64,000 nt of DNA, from NCBI GenBank assembly GCA_011109175.1, contig RDEW01000072.1:1-64000 (forward strand), read 5' to 3'. This stretch comes from Dicyema japonicum (taxonomy: Eukaryota > Dicyemida > Rhombozoa > Dicyemidae). The notes under the pieces are model-generated. The model saw only the letters and a program-made list of their open reading frames with translations. It was not told the origin of the DNA and ran no database searches. Shown piece after piece: positions 11,615 through 22,289 of the stretch (positions are counted from its first letter, which is position 1; every line of letters begins with the position of its first letter). A program made the translations under genes and the position numbers.

Positions 11615-12425
11615 AATGTCATTTTGAACCTTAACAAAAAAAGAATTGGAAAGAACAAACTCGGGAGAGGAATCTTGCAAGGAGACTCACTCTCTCCCCA
11701 GCTGTTTACTCTCGTAATGGGCCCACTAAGCCGAATATTAAATATAAAATTCCCGAAGATATGTATTGATCAGAGTGATCCGTCTATTGTGACATATGCG
11801 ACTAACCATTTTCTTTTTATTGACGACCTGAAAATAATTGCCGAATATGAAGATACTATCCTAAAATGATGGAGGATATAGATGAATATCTGGGTGTTGT
11901 TGGCCTTAAAAGAAACTGTGAAAAGTCAGCAACTAATCTGAAATGTGCCAAAGATACAAGTTATCTGGATGGTTGTGAGGGATATCGCTATCTTGGGGTG
12001 TTAGAAGATAAAGGGAGTAAGGTTATGAAAGACAAAGTTATGGAAAAAATTGCTGAAAATGTGAAGAATAGAGATGCTGGCGAATTCGAAATTAAACGCT
12101 ATAAACTTGTTTAAAGCGATAAATGAATACGCACTTTTGCTATATAATTATTATATTGGGCGCACATCCAATCAATGACGATTAAAAAACTTTAGAGAGC
12201 ATAATAATCGAGCATAGACATGGGCTGAAAGTTAATAGCTATGATGATGAGGTTACATGAGTGACTAATCATCTTATCTCTAACTCGGTGGTGACGTCGA
12301 AGAGGAAGCAAAAGAAACAGCTGTCTTGTCTAGTGATTTGCTTTCTAAAGTGATATACAAGGGGAACAGTAGGGTAATATAAAAAACCAATGCCCAAAAA
12401 GGAGGAGAATTCAGCATGCATAGTG
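11615..12425 (+). mobile_element. R2/NeSL-like LINE reverse-transcriptase fragment, copy 2
   Basis: Counterpart of 4902-5710. Frames 11624-11869 and 11866-12114 together cover the palm (ILQGDSLSPQLFTLVMGPL, HFLFIDDLKIIAEYE) and thumb-adjacent part (GYRYLGVLEDKGSK), with a stop near 11869 and a frameshift near 12065. Confidence 0.75.
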
Positions 12426-12499
12426 TTAATTAATTACAATTGATTTTCTTTATTAGATTATTTTCTATATATAGCCAAAAATCTTATGATAAACGAAAA

Positions 12500-13381
12500 A
12501 TGAATATTTTAGTCATTTTGATGCAATCCATTATAGCAAGTAGATTTGTTTTTATGATTTAAGTATGTTACAACTCTTTTAATATTGGACATCATGGATA
12601 TATGATTTATCCACATCTGACTAGAGTTCCAGATCCAATTTGTAATTACGGTTATCCAGTTATCATTAATGATGTTGATGAACTTTTAGGTTTGATTAGT
12701 GAGTGATTTTATTATTTTAATAGATAAAATAGGTCAAGACTTTTGGATTCAAGGAAAGTTCGTTCAAGGAGAATTTTATTTAATTAATGGTACAAAGATG
12801 GTTTTTATAAATCACGAATTTTAGCCTTCACGAATTTAGTTGGAGAGTATGACTCAGATTATTATTACATTTCTGTTAAGGCCTGTCAATTAAAAATGAC
12901 TTTCCAATACCGTATAGAATATTTAGTATTTGTATGCGAAATTGGTATCAAAATATATTATTTTAGATTACCCTATTATTGCTACTAATGATTATGTGCG
13001 ACCGCAAACTTCTCTTATTTATCGGAGATCTATACCGAAGTATGCACAGCAAAACCACGCCACTTATTATATACATGATGGGAGAGGATACATCGTCACT
13101 AATAAATATCATAATTATACGCAATTGGGTCTTGCATGTGGACAATATCATGCTACTGTAGTTGAGATTTACGATGATCAAGAGAAAGAATTAATATATA
13201 GTAACTTTATAATAATTGTTCAGATATAATTGAAGCGGATTCATTTGTCGATGACAGACGTGGTTATTCAGATGACATTAAAATTATTGAGTATTGCTTT
13301 GGTGAAATTGTGGACTTGGGGTATATGAAATATTTTGTTCTGCAGCATGTAATATGTGAGACAGGTTGCTATAATATTTGA
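12500..13381 (+). pseudogene. Multi-intron gene for putative secreted protein, copy 2 (exon 4 damaged)
   Basis: Exons 12500-12539, 12564-12698, 12724-12800, 12825-12944, 12967-13200 and 13224-13381, separated by GT-AG introns of 24, 25, 24, 22 and 23 nt at the same places as copy 1. Exon 5, frameshifted in copy 1, is intact here and reads NHATYYIHDGRGYIVTNKYH and LGLACGQYHATVVEIYDDQ. Exon 4, open in copy 1, has two extra bases here (near 12829 and 12839) and is out of frame. The two copies are damaged in different exons, so the ancestor was an intact gene. Product unknown; a signal-like N terminus suggests secretion. Confidence 0.6.
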
Positions 13382-13529
13382 GTATAGATGAACAAACAAT
13401 AGTCAATATGTTTGTCGGAAAAACACGATTTGATAATAATCCGAATATTACAACGACTCGACCCTTCATAATTCCCCCAAACAATTAACAAACTAATGAT
13501 TAGTTAACTAATTCCGTTATTCTTTAATC

Positions 13530-14606
13530 CAGTGGTCCCTACCTATTTGAGAGCACTGAATCCTATCGACATTTTTCAATTTATACGGAACCCTTATATA
13601 GTTTTTAACAATTTATCAGTATTTACTAATATGTCGCGCGCACAACGCACAACCGAGCAACAAATCATGTGTCAATCAATGTCAATTTCTTCTAATTTGA
13701 TTTGAGGGATAAACGCAGGTCTTCTTCCACATACAGTAGGTTCGCGCGTTTTATGTTTTATATTTGTTAATGCAGAATATCCACTTTCACAGAGATAAGT
13801 CGTTGAAAACTGGACCAAATCCCTTAAAGCTTTGTTTGGCAGAATAGGACATTTTTTTGATGATCAGCTAAACAAGAATCAATATCAAACTTAAATATTC
13901 CATTTTTAACGTTCTGTCACTTGAATCAAACGCAAGTTTTTCTTCCTCTTAATGATAGCTCGTTTCCAGTAGTTTCGTACTCAGCAAAAGGATTCCCCAC
14001 CCTATCATAGAGTTCAACTGATATTGGTGGAAAATAATTAACCAAAGTGTTTAATATCATCAGACATATCCTTGATTCGTCTGTTTACAGAATTATTAGA
14101 AATAGGAATTAATTCAAGCACAGCGGCAGCAATTTCTCCGAACATTATCTTCACTACTTTTTTTTGCAGGTAAAATAACAGTTTTGGCAAGAGTATGTGA
14201 TTTCATATTTTAGCGACAATCTCAGCAAGAGCATAACTAGCATGTAGTGAGTTTTCGGTTTTTTTGAATTTTTGGTAAAACGGGATGCTTGAACATTATT
14301 CTGGTCTAATTTCCAATTTAAAAATATTATTTTTTTCTTGAAAGTTAAGGGTGCTTGGTGGCGAAGTGACGTCTAAGATTCTTGGAACCATAGTACTTCA
14401 CCGCAAACAAACAAAGTGGTAGAAGGCAATCCATGTCTCAGTCCATATAACTTTCTCGATACGATCGAAATTTATAGATATGCACTGTCACAAGACTCCA
14501 TTTAGACACGTGCGAATTAAATTAATTCGTTTCGAAAAATTATTCTTTTGAAAAAAGAATAAAAAAAATATTTTGAACTTCGCGGTACCCAGGTTGGGAA
14601 ACACTG
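13530..14606 (-). mobile_element. Internally deleted hAT transposon, copy 3
   Basis: Third inherited copy, more decayed. A private insertion of about 80 nt interrupts it near 14190-14270, just upstream of the IMFGEIAAAVLELIP block. Confidence 0.78.
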
Positions 14607-15207
14607 ATCTAATCATTCAATTTGAATTATTCAATAAGTAGTACTAGTTTGATAAAATCTCAAATCAAAGTTAAACGAATACCTTTTTTTCTTTTTGATA
14701 ATTTGATTTTCTGAAAAACTAAAATTTAGATTATTTAAAAGTCATGATTATTTTACGAATCCACTTGTTTATGGACATAACAAATCTCCTGGTCGAAAAA
14801 AGCTCGTGATCTTTATTTTTAATCCCACATTGAGAGATAGATTTTTCAGAAAACGTTAAATAGAATAATTTTAAAAGTTTCTCTCATCAATCCCTTGTTC
14901 ATTACTTATGATATTGATCTTTTTCGAGTTTCTATCTGATTGAATTTCACGAGAAAGAAAGCATAGGGCTCTGCCATCCATAACGAAGTTAACATTATAG
15001 TTAGTCCAATAGATGTACGTCACTTCCTTACCTTCATTTGATTAATACTTAGTTTAATAACCAGGTATATAACAAATACTTTTATATTTATTTACACCTA
15101 GTTTTAATTATAAAATATTTGGCAAAAGTATAAGTAACTTCTAGTTGTCGATGGACTAATGAACGTGTGAGTTACAGAAATTTCTGATCTCTCTATGTAC
15201 ATTCCAA

Positions 15208-15527
15208 CTGAACATTCCAAGTATTTACGATACTTCTTAGTTTGACGAGTGACGCCGTCATCCTTGAATGCCTCACTGCGGAACCGGATTGTCTACAACT
15301 GGGTTTCCCAAGGGTGATTTGAAATTTCAAGTGTGAGTTTTTGGGAAATAGTCTTCATGAGGTGATAATATCTATATAAGTTACTAATTATATTTCGTCT
15401 CACACAGTTTGTTACGAAGGCAACCCTGTTCAGGGTCGTAGTGAGGAAGTCAGATGTCATATTTCTTCTTTCATTTGAATACTTATGCAGGAATGTAAAC
15501 CAGCGAGATTCGAATCTAACCGTGAGG
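15208..15527. mobile_element. SINE fragments in opposite orientations, copy 3
   Basis: Tandem-array counterpart of 1765-2084: plus-strand SINE body at about 15208-15302 and minus-strand B-box piece near 15481-15527. Confidence 0.63.
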
Positions 15528-15790
15528 ATTTTTATGGCGCTTATAACACTCACAACCACCTAATTACACTCCGTCACAATAAAACCACAGCCAAGGTATT
15601 TTCTGCTTTGGAACGATTCTAAGCGAATTGGAAGGCTAAATTTGTTTATCTAGTCTGTATATACCGGAAAAAGGTCAAGAGATAGCAATGCCTGATCAGG
15701 TATATCCATTTTTCACGGTTGGAATAATTCTCATCCTTTCCAGGTCCATCCATATCGCAGTTGTGGGGACCATCAGGTGGAGTAGAGATA

Positions 15791-16475
15791 GTTCATTTTT
15801 AGAAGGTGGTCAAGCACTGAGCGTTTTCTAAGACAGAAGGATCACATGGCGTTTATTAGTATTCAAAGAGGGTGCGAACTTCGACCACGTAGGTGGCACT
15901 GTGAGAATCGACATATTTCTCTGACAACACTACTACTGTGCTACTTGGTTGACGGTTAAATTATTAATATTTGGAGAATTTTTTCCTAAATAAAATTGAG
16001 TATTCCAACGAAGCTTAGTCATGATTTGAAGCAAAATAAATAACGTTAATCATAGCAAGCAATTGTTCGAGTGTCTTAGATTCGAATGTCCTTAATTTTC
16101 TCCCACATTCACAACATTTTTGGAACACGGTTCATTCATACTGGCAGACTTTCTCAGACTACAGGTCTCGTTGAAACCAGATAATAAGACTAAGAGGTAT
16201 TGAAATTTTTTTATGCTTTTCTACGTTACGTCATTTTCACTGCTAATCCAAACTTTAATATTTTCTAAGCTTTAATCCAAGATACCCGATGTGGAGGCCA
16301 ACCCACGTGTCTAAAAATTAAAACTTAATTTTCGAATCCGACAGTATTATCACTTATTTTGCGTTTGGTAGAACTTGAAGAAATGGAATTGCTGACAGTA
16401 ACTATATAAGATGGAAAAGACGAAATTGAAGGATTTGGGAGTGGGACCCATCTAAACACTACTAGCCCTCTACGA
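15791..16475. other. Copy-3-specific block replacing the 28S scrap
   Basis: The copies agree up to GTGGAGTAGAGATAG and again from CAGTCAGGACCTATGG. Between these, copies 1 and 2 have about 95 nt including the 28S fragment, while copy 3 has about 685 nt of unrelated sequence with no recognisable coding content. Either the 28S scrap arrived in the ancestor of copies 1 and 2, or copy 3 lost it in a replacement event. Confidence 0.6.
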
Positions 16476-16581
16476 CAGTCAGGACCTATGGAATTTCAAT
16501 TGTCCCCCACTTTTAACATGCCTTAATTTATTGAGATGATATCAATTAATTAATGAATTAAGTTTAAAAATAATAATCTTG

Positions 16582-16974
16582 AAATCTCATTAATTATTCC
16601 AAGGAATAAACAATGTCCTCACCGTCTTCAATTAGGAAACCCATGAGTTTCGAGATCATTGATTTGAAATGGAGGCCTCGTTGAGATGGAAATGGATACT
16701 TCGCTAATATAAAGATGGAGGAGTACTTCGTTGAGAGTTGGTTAAGCTTCTATGACGCCCCCAAGTAACACTTCCTGGAATACTTGGTGCCGATTTCAAG
16801 TAGGTCAAAGAAAAATGAAACGTGGGGAACATTTGACGGCTTTAGAGAGGCAGAACATACAGTGGAAGGTTGACCCACTTAGTTTGATAGTTTCCACCTT
16901 CCGCACATGTAAAACTATAGCTGTTGTGGTTTTGCGTGTGTTGTTTTAATTCTGAGAGCCAATATTCATGACTT
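16582..16974. other. Copy-3-specific insertion, unidentified
   Basis: An extra block of about 393 nt between AATAATAATCTTG and TTTATGACAAA, which are adjacent in copies 1 and 2. It contains one 65-codon open frame (16752-16949) with no family signature. No terminal inverted repeats or obvious target duplication seen. Confidence 0.45.
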
Positions 16975-17055
16975 TTTATGACAAATAGATATTTTATAAT
17001 AAAAAAGCCAAAAAAGTAAAATAAGTAAGGTGATATTAGTGGAGGTCACACTGTA

Positions 17056-18049
17056 TTAGTATAATAAATTGTCCCCCAAAATATGGTGAGGGAACCATAT
17101 CAGGTCACGGGAGGTCTCCGAGTTGGCAGTGACAAAGAATATGTAATTTAGTGTATTGTCGATGACACGTGAATAATAAAACAAAAATAATTCAAGAATC
17201 CCCCACAAAGCAATATTAGCTGATTATTGAAAACAAAACTAGTTTTTGGAGTGAATATTTCGTGAATCACAATCGAATCGACAATAAAATAGATTTTTAT
17301 GCTCCAAAGGTTTCAGTGATTCAAATTGTGAAATATTTTGCCGAAACATAAGTAAATGTAAAATAAGTAGCAAAGAGGTCCCATAAGTATGCTCATTTAC
17401 CACCAACCTCTTCAAGTAAAGAAGACGGTAATTAACGGAAGGCCATGGTTACAATTATTGTTATTTCCGCGAAAATTAAAATAAGGAAAAATCAACGTAG
17501 GAAATATGCTCACAAAAACAATATTTACAGATAAACAATATTCTGTTTACCAATACATCACAAATGGAATCTTCTAGAATAACCAATACTGACTGGAAGC
17601 CGAGATATTAACCAGTGAATATAAAACGTGTGGATTAATTTGTAGTGACGAATACAAAACTTGTTTAATAATTAAAATCAGTGATAAAAGAATATTAAAC
17701 GTGGTCTTCAGTTCGCAGTAGAATGGACACTTTCTGAATTGGTTCACTAAGAAAATATAGGAGAAATCCTTTATTGATCTCCTAACGACTTGATAGATCA
17801 TCAGATGAGTCTCTTTCAATTTTTCATCAAAGGACAACAAACAATATCCACATAAAATTTTCTTAGCCACTTATAAATGCACTAAAATGAAAATGTAACC
17901 ATGTTAGTAGCGCAATTTGAAAAAAAATGCAAGCATCAGGCCATAATCAATGTATTTCAGCGAAAATAGACCAAATAGAAATTTTTTCTATTTGAACTAA
18001 GGATCATCTCTCATTCGCTTCTTCCACAGTAGAAATTTAAAATAGGCAT
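17056..18049 (-). pseudogene. Unidentified minus-strand coding remnant, copy 3
   Basis: Counterpart of 2629-3535. A 1-nt deletion near 17745 fuses two frames that are separate in copy 1, giving a 98-codon frame (17574-17870) that reads from CGYCLLSFDEKLKETHLMIY through to LQINPHVLYSLVN. An insertion of about 90 nt (near 17860-17950) interrupts the upstream part. Function unknown. Confidence 0.38.
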
Positions 18050-18787
18050 AAATGTGAAGTTTCCCCACCCCCAATAATATTAGTCTTCAAGAAAAGACTA
18101 AACATCTCACTAATTCATCTTCCTCTAAGCAAGATCCAAACATAATTTTGTAGTAGACAATTCAATGGGTGAGTTATCGCATCATAAAACTCTTACGCCA
18201 GCAACACTCGTCGATCTTCACAATATCAGTTCCCCATGAGCTGTCCGTTGTGACTAACGAATATTTGTCCCCACTCGCCTGCTCTCTAGGTCTCAGAGTT
18301 CTCCAAAGGTTCACAATACTAGAAAAACCATGGCAATATTCTCCAATCGAAAACCAATATTAATGAGGAATTCCACAAATAACAAAATCAAACAATATCG
18401 GAAATAAAGTCAATAAAGTTGACAATAATATAAAACCAATAAAATTGACTCATCTCTGCAATAAATATAGGGATACATGTCTTGAAGTTGAAATAATGTT
18501 CGAATATTAAGTGGTAGACGTCATCAGTTCATCAATTTAAACGAATTCTGATTCCGCATATTGACATTATTTCAAGTTCACTAAAACAGCTTTATTAAAT
18601 TATTAGCAGCTTATTCTGTCAAATTTTAGAAATAAAGTTGCTATAAGAATATGCTCGCCCGTTTAATTTGAAAATATTGTACTTATTACAGCTTATAAAA
18701 ATATTTCAAGAGCAATACAAAATGTGAATATGCCAAGGTATAACAGATATTTATATTTTATTCGACTTTAGGTTTGCCACAATAAAA

Positions 18788-21145
18788 TTATTATTAGCAG
18801 TCCCAATAAAAAATAAAGTTAAGTTTCCCTTGTGCCGTATTCCGAATATTTTATCGTAAGTTTCGACCATGATCTTTTGTTGCCTGCTAGTTCTCTTAGG
18901 TCGTCAGGTTGATGTGGGATTAGGTTAGTACTCTATGCCGCCCAGCAGTAACTGATTGTCGGAAGTATATATTGGTAGTAAAAATGATCTACTGTTGGGT
19001 GGAACCATCTCTTGTAGTATCCAAGTAGTGTTTTTACAAAGTATGATTTTCGCTGGTAAGAGGAGTTTATGTTGCTCACATATTTGCTGAAGGTCATTAG
19101 TGGGTCATATGTGACCCCAGTATTTTGGTTAAATTTGTGGAAGGATTGTTATTCCATTCAGGGTCAATGAAGGCGGCGAATTAGTCAATCTTCTGTAAAG
19201 ATCATAGAGCTGACTTTTCAGGACATGTGTGTAGTTGGTTCCTTGTAAGTCAACAGTTCAGGATATCCAGTGAATCTTATAAGCGGGTACCCACTGTGTA
19301 GATGCACTGACTCTTGTTCACAGGATTAAATCGTCGATGCAATCAAAGAATAGGATATCGTCGCAGCTGTAAGAAGGCATGTCACGAATGAATAAGTTGA
19401 ATAGAATGGGAGAAGGAGGATCCTTGCGGGACCCCGTTCAGTAGAAATTTTGTGATTGAAGATTTGAAATGGGAGATTACTTTTCCTCTTCGTCTGTTAA
19501 GGAAGTTAGGGTGCCAAATTTTCAGGTTGTTCGTAATATTAGAGCCACAGATCTTCCTAGTGAGCAGTTTCCTCGGTATTGAGTAAAAGCCTTCTTTATG
19601 TCAATGGAACATAATGGTCTTCTGATGACGAGGTTTGCGTTGAAGGCCTTCCTTGATGAATTTTGTCAGGCAGGTAAGGTGGGTAGTTATGGAACGAGCC
19701 TTCTTAAATCCATGTTCGAAGGAAGGATATGTCTGAGAGGTAAGGTTTAATCTGATCGAGAATGAGTTTATCCAGGATTTTGGAGATGGCACATAGGAGG
19801 GATATTGGTCTGTACGAAGTTGGTGAGTTCTTCGGCGTCTAGGTTTTAAGATGGACCGAAATGTGATAGTTTCCATAGAGTGAAAATCAAGTTCCTAATG
19901 ATGGAAAGGTTGTAAATTCTGGTCAAGATGGTGTAGGGGCCTATCTTAAGTACAATGGAGGGAATTCCATTTGGACCACTTGCGTAAGACGATTTCAGGT
20001 TTTGAATAGATTGGAAGGCTGTTTTTGGTTGTCTCGCGTTTTGGTTTTCCTGAGGATGTGGGTGGACCCCGAGTTTTCTGGTGTGGGATGAAGCTCAAGT
20101 AGGAGTAAAATTTTATGATCTTATTTAAAAAGTTCTTATTCTCTATGTCTTCGCATGGAGGCGGTGTCAAAGAATTTGTGAAGAGTATTCCTCATCTTCG
20201 GAAGGGAGGACTCTGTTTAAGGTGTACATAAAATTATTCCAGTCTCTTTCCTGTTCCATTTAGCCTTGTATCTGATCTCTCTATGACTCGGATCTTCGTC
20301 CTGATTTCCCAAGACTGTTTCTGTAGGCTTTTTAGGCAATTTCTTTACTTCGTAAGTGAGTCGTTGCGCGGAAAGGCTTCTTCGTGAAGTGGACTGGCTT
20401 TCTTTTGATAAAAGTCCTCATTCTCTCACGCAGCACACCATTAGAGTAGAGTAAAGCGTTTCGAGAGAGTTGAAGCTGTTAGGGTCAAAACCATGCAAGT
20501 TATGGTCACTTTAGTGTCGTATGATATTGACCAATTGATTAGGGCGGCAATTTCTAAGAAAGCAAGTGTCAGGTCGGGGGAGGAAGTTCTGTCGTTTGCT
20601 CTTTAGGGGGTTCTTATGTTGAATCTGGGATTGTTTAATTCTACAAGTTGTTTCAGCGTTAGCATTGTTAGGCATCCAAAGTTGGTTGAAATTGAAATTC
20701 CGATGTATTCAACGGGGTGGGGAAGTAGAGATGTGCTCTCTTAGGAAAGGGATTTCTTTCTTGATAAGAGTAATTACTCCACCTCCACGGCCTGAGAGGC
20801 GGTCACGTCGAATAATGTTGTAGCCTGGGAAGACAGGGGAGGGAGTGGAGGAAGATAGTTTTGTTTTTTGAAGTAGACAAATGTATGTGTCCTGTTTATT
20901 CAGAAGGTCTCTGAGCTCCAGGACCTTCCCGCTTATTCCGTTAATGTTTAGTTGTAAGAGGACGAGGGCTTTTGGTAGACCACGATTTGGGTTTATATCT
21001 CCGGAGAGCATCAGCAAAGCTTAGACCAAGTTGGGTAAGGCAGACCAATAGGGGGGCCGTCCAGTAAGGATAATCTTCTTGGATTGGAAAGGGTAGTATG
21101 TTTTTTTTGATTGTGAAGTAGACTCTACAACTTGCGCCACCAGAA
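18788..21145 (-). mobile_element. LINE, antisense, nearly full length (copy 3)
   Basis: Here the antisense LINE is not truncated. From right to left: a 5' region starting near 21145; a degenerate 2A-like stretch LSGDINPNRGLPK (about 20975-21010); an APE endonuclease N terminus (LQLNINGISGK, LSSSTPSPVFPGYNIIRRDR, GRGGGVITLI) at 20709-21000; a linker; RT fingers (FEHGFKKARSITTHLTCLTK near 19650-19720); a VPQG-type region (about 19420); then the palm and C-terminal region shared with copies 1 and 2. Many stops and frameshifts show it is dead. Confidence 0.82.
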
Positions 21146-22219
21146 ACAGCGAACCAGATGCGTGCATTTTCAAAAATCGAAATTATTATTTAAGAAATTT
21201 TAAACAAGATAGAATGACATGTTTAACTATTCAATAGGACTGTTCTCATGTGAGCACAAGACTTGAGGAGTTGTCTCAATAGGTTGCCAATGATGATATC
21301 CCAGTCGAGTGCTTGTGGCACATGTGACTATTAATCTTACTTTTAGATAGAATCTTCCATAAAAATTTGCGTCAAACTTGAGATATTCTATAAAAGTAGT
21401 TTTTAGCGGGAATATCAGATAAATATGCTTAACCCGGCATGCTGTCAGATGATATTTTCAAATCAAGATGGAGCCTCTTTGACCACGTGTTACGTCTAAA
21501 TGACTAGATCCCTGCAAATGTCGCAATGGAAAATTACTTCACACACATAGGAGCCGGATTCCGCGGAAGGTCAAAAAGACATTGAGGCTTACGGAGAGGA
21601 TGATGATTCGAATACGGCACAATAGAAACTTAACTAATTCTATGTTTTCTCGGGAGTGCTTATTAATAATAATATTCTATAAGATGAGCTTTACATCCAA
21701 AAAAGCTGAGATTTCAGAGCATGAGAGCGAATGCTAAGAAGGTTTAGTGAATGTTCGTTGGTCTTCTGATTTTAGAATATTTGGCTCAACTAGCACTTCA
21801 TCTTAGAAGACGGTTCATGTATGGTAACAGCTATATTGGGTATTTTGTGGGTTTATTTGAGATTCATTACTAAAATGTGTGTTGAAATGTCCAATTTGGC
21901 TGTTAAACACTTCCAATTGGTTCTTTTACACATATGCTTTATATTGACATACTGACTAGTTCTGCTAATTGGAAATCCACTAAAGAATTATAAGAAAGTC
22001 GGATAAACCCCCTTCAACAATCCTATTAAGTAAAGTACTCGAGATTTCTACGACCCTGGGACTAATTAGAGATAACTAAAAGTTTTGTGGAATTAATTAT
22101 ATTGATTAACATTTTTTAAAGACAAATTTTTCTATTAAACAACTCAGAGTACATAATTTGATAGTTACTTCAATCGGCGTCCACATTTCCCCCAAATTGC
22201 ATCTATACCATTTCAGGTT
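21146..22219. other. No recognisable features
   Basis: About 1.07 kb between the 5' end of the antisense LINE and the inverted repeat at 22220. No convincing coding frames, RNA genes or transposon termini seen. Confidence 0.4.
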
Positions 22220-22289
22220 TAAAGTGGGTGGTACTTACCAAAAACAAAGTGGTACTTGTAGGATATAGACGCGTAATATTTTATCAGTG
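22220..22289. repeat. Inverted repeat, left arm
   Basis: About 70 nt whose reverse complement recurs at 22840-22912: GATATAGACGCGTAATATT on the left faces AATATTACGCGTCTATATCC on the right. The outer part carries one to two units of the CAAAGTGGTACTT motif that is tandemly repeated in the right arm. Confidence 0.8.

Larger units (their letters stand above)
6744..13455. repeat. Tandem 6.7-kb unit, copy 2
   Basis: Second copy, carrying every component of copy 1 in the same order and orientation. Differences are mostly 1-25 nt indels plus scattered substitutions, for example a 21-nt extra block near 10482-10502. The mutations that break coding frames differ between copies 1 and 2, so much of the decay came after duplication. 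Confidence 0.93.
13456..19404. repeat. Tandem 6.7-kb unit, copy 3 (partial, with insertions)
   Basis: Third copy, colinear with the others up to about 19404, then sharply divergent. Copies 1 and 2 switch there to a sense RT fragment; copy 3 runs on into the rest of the antisense LINE. It has private insertions: about 80 nt near 14190-14270, about 685 nt at 15791-16475 where the other copies hold the 28S scrap, about 393 nt at 16582-16974, and about 90 nt near 17860-17950. It lacks the RT fragment and the secreted-protein gene. It may keep the older arrangement. Confidence 0.9.
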
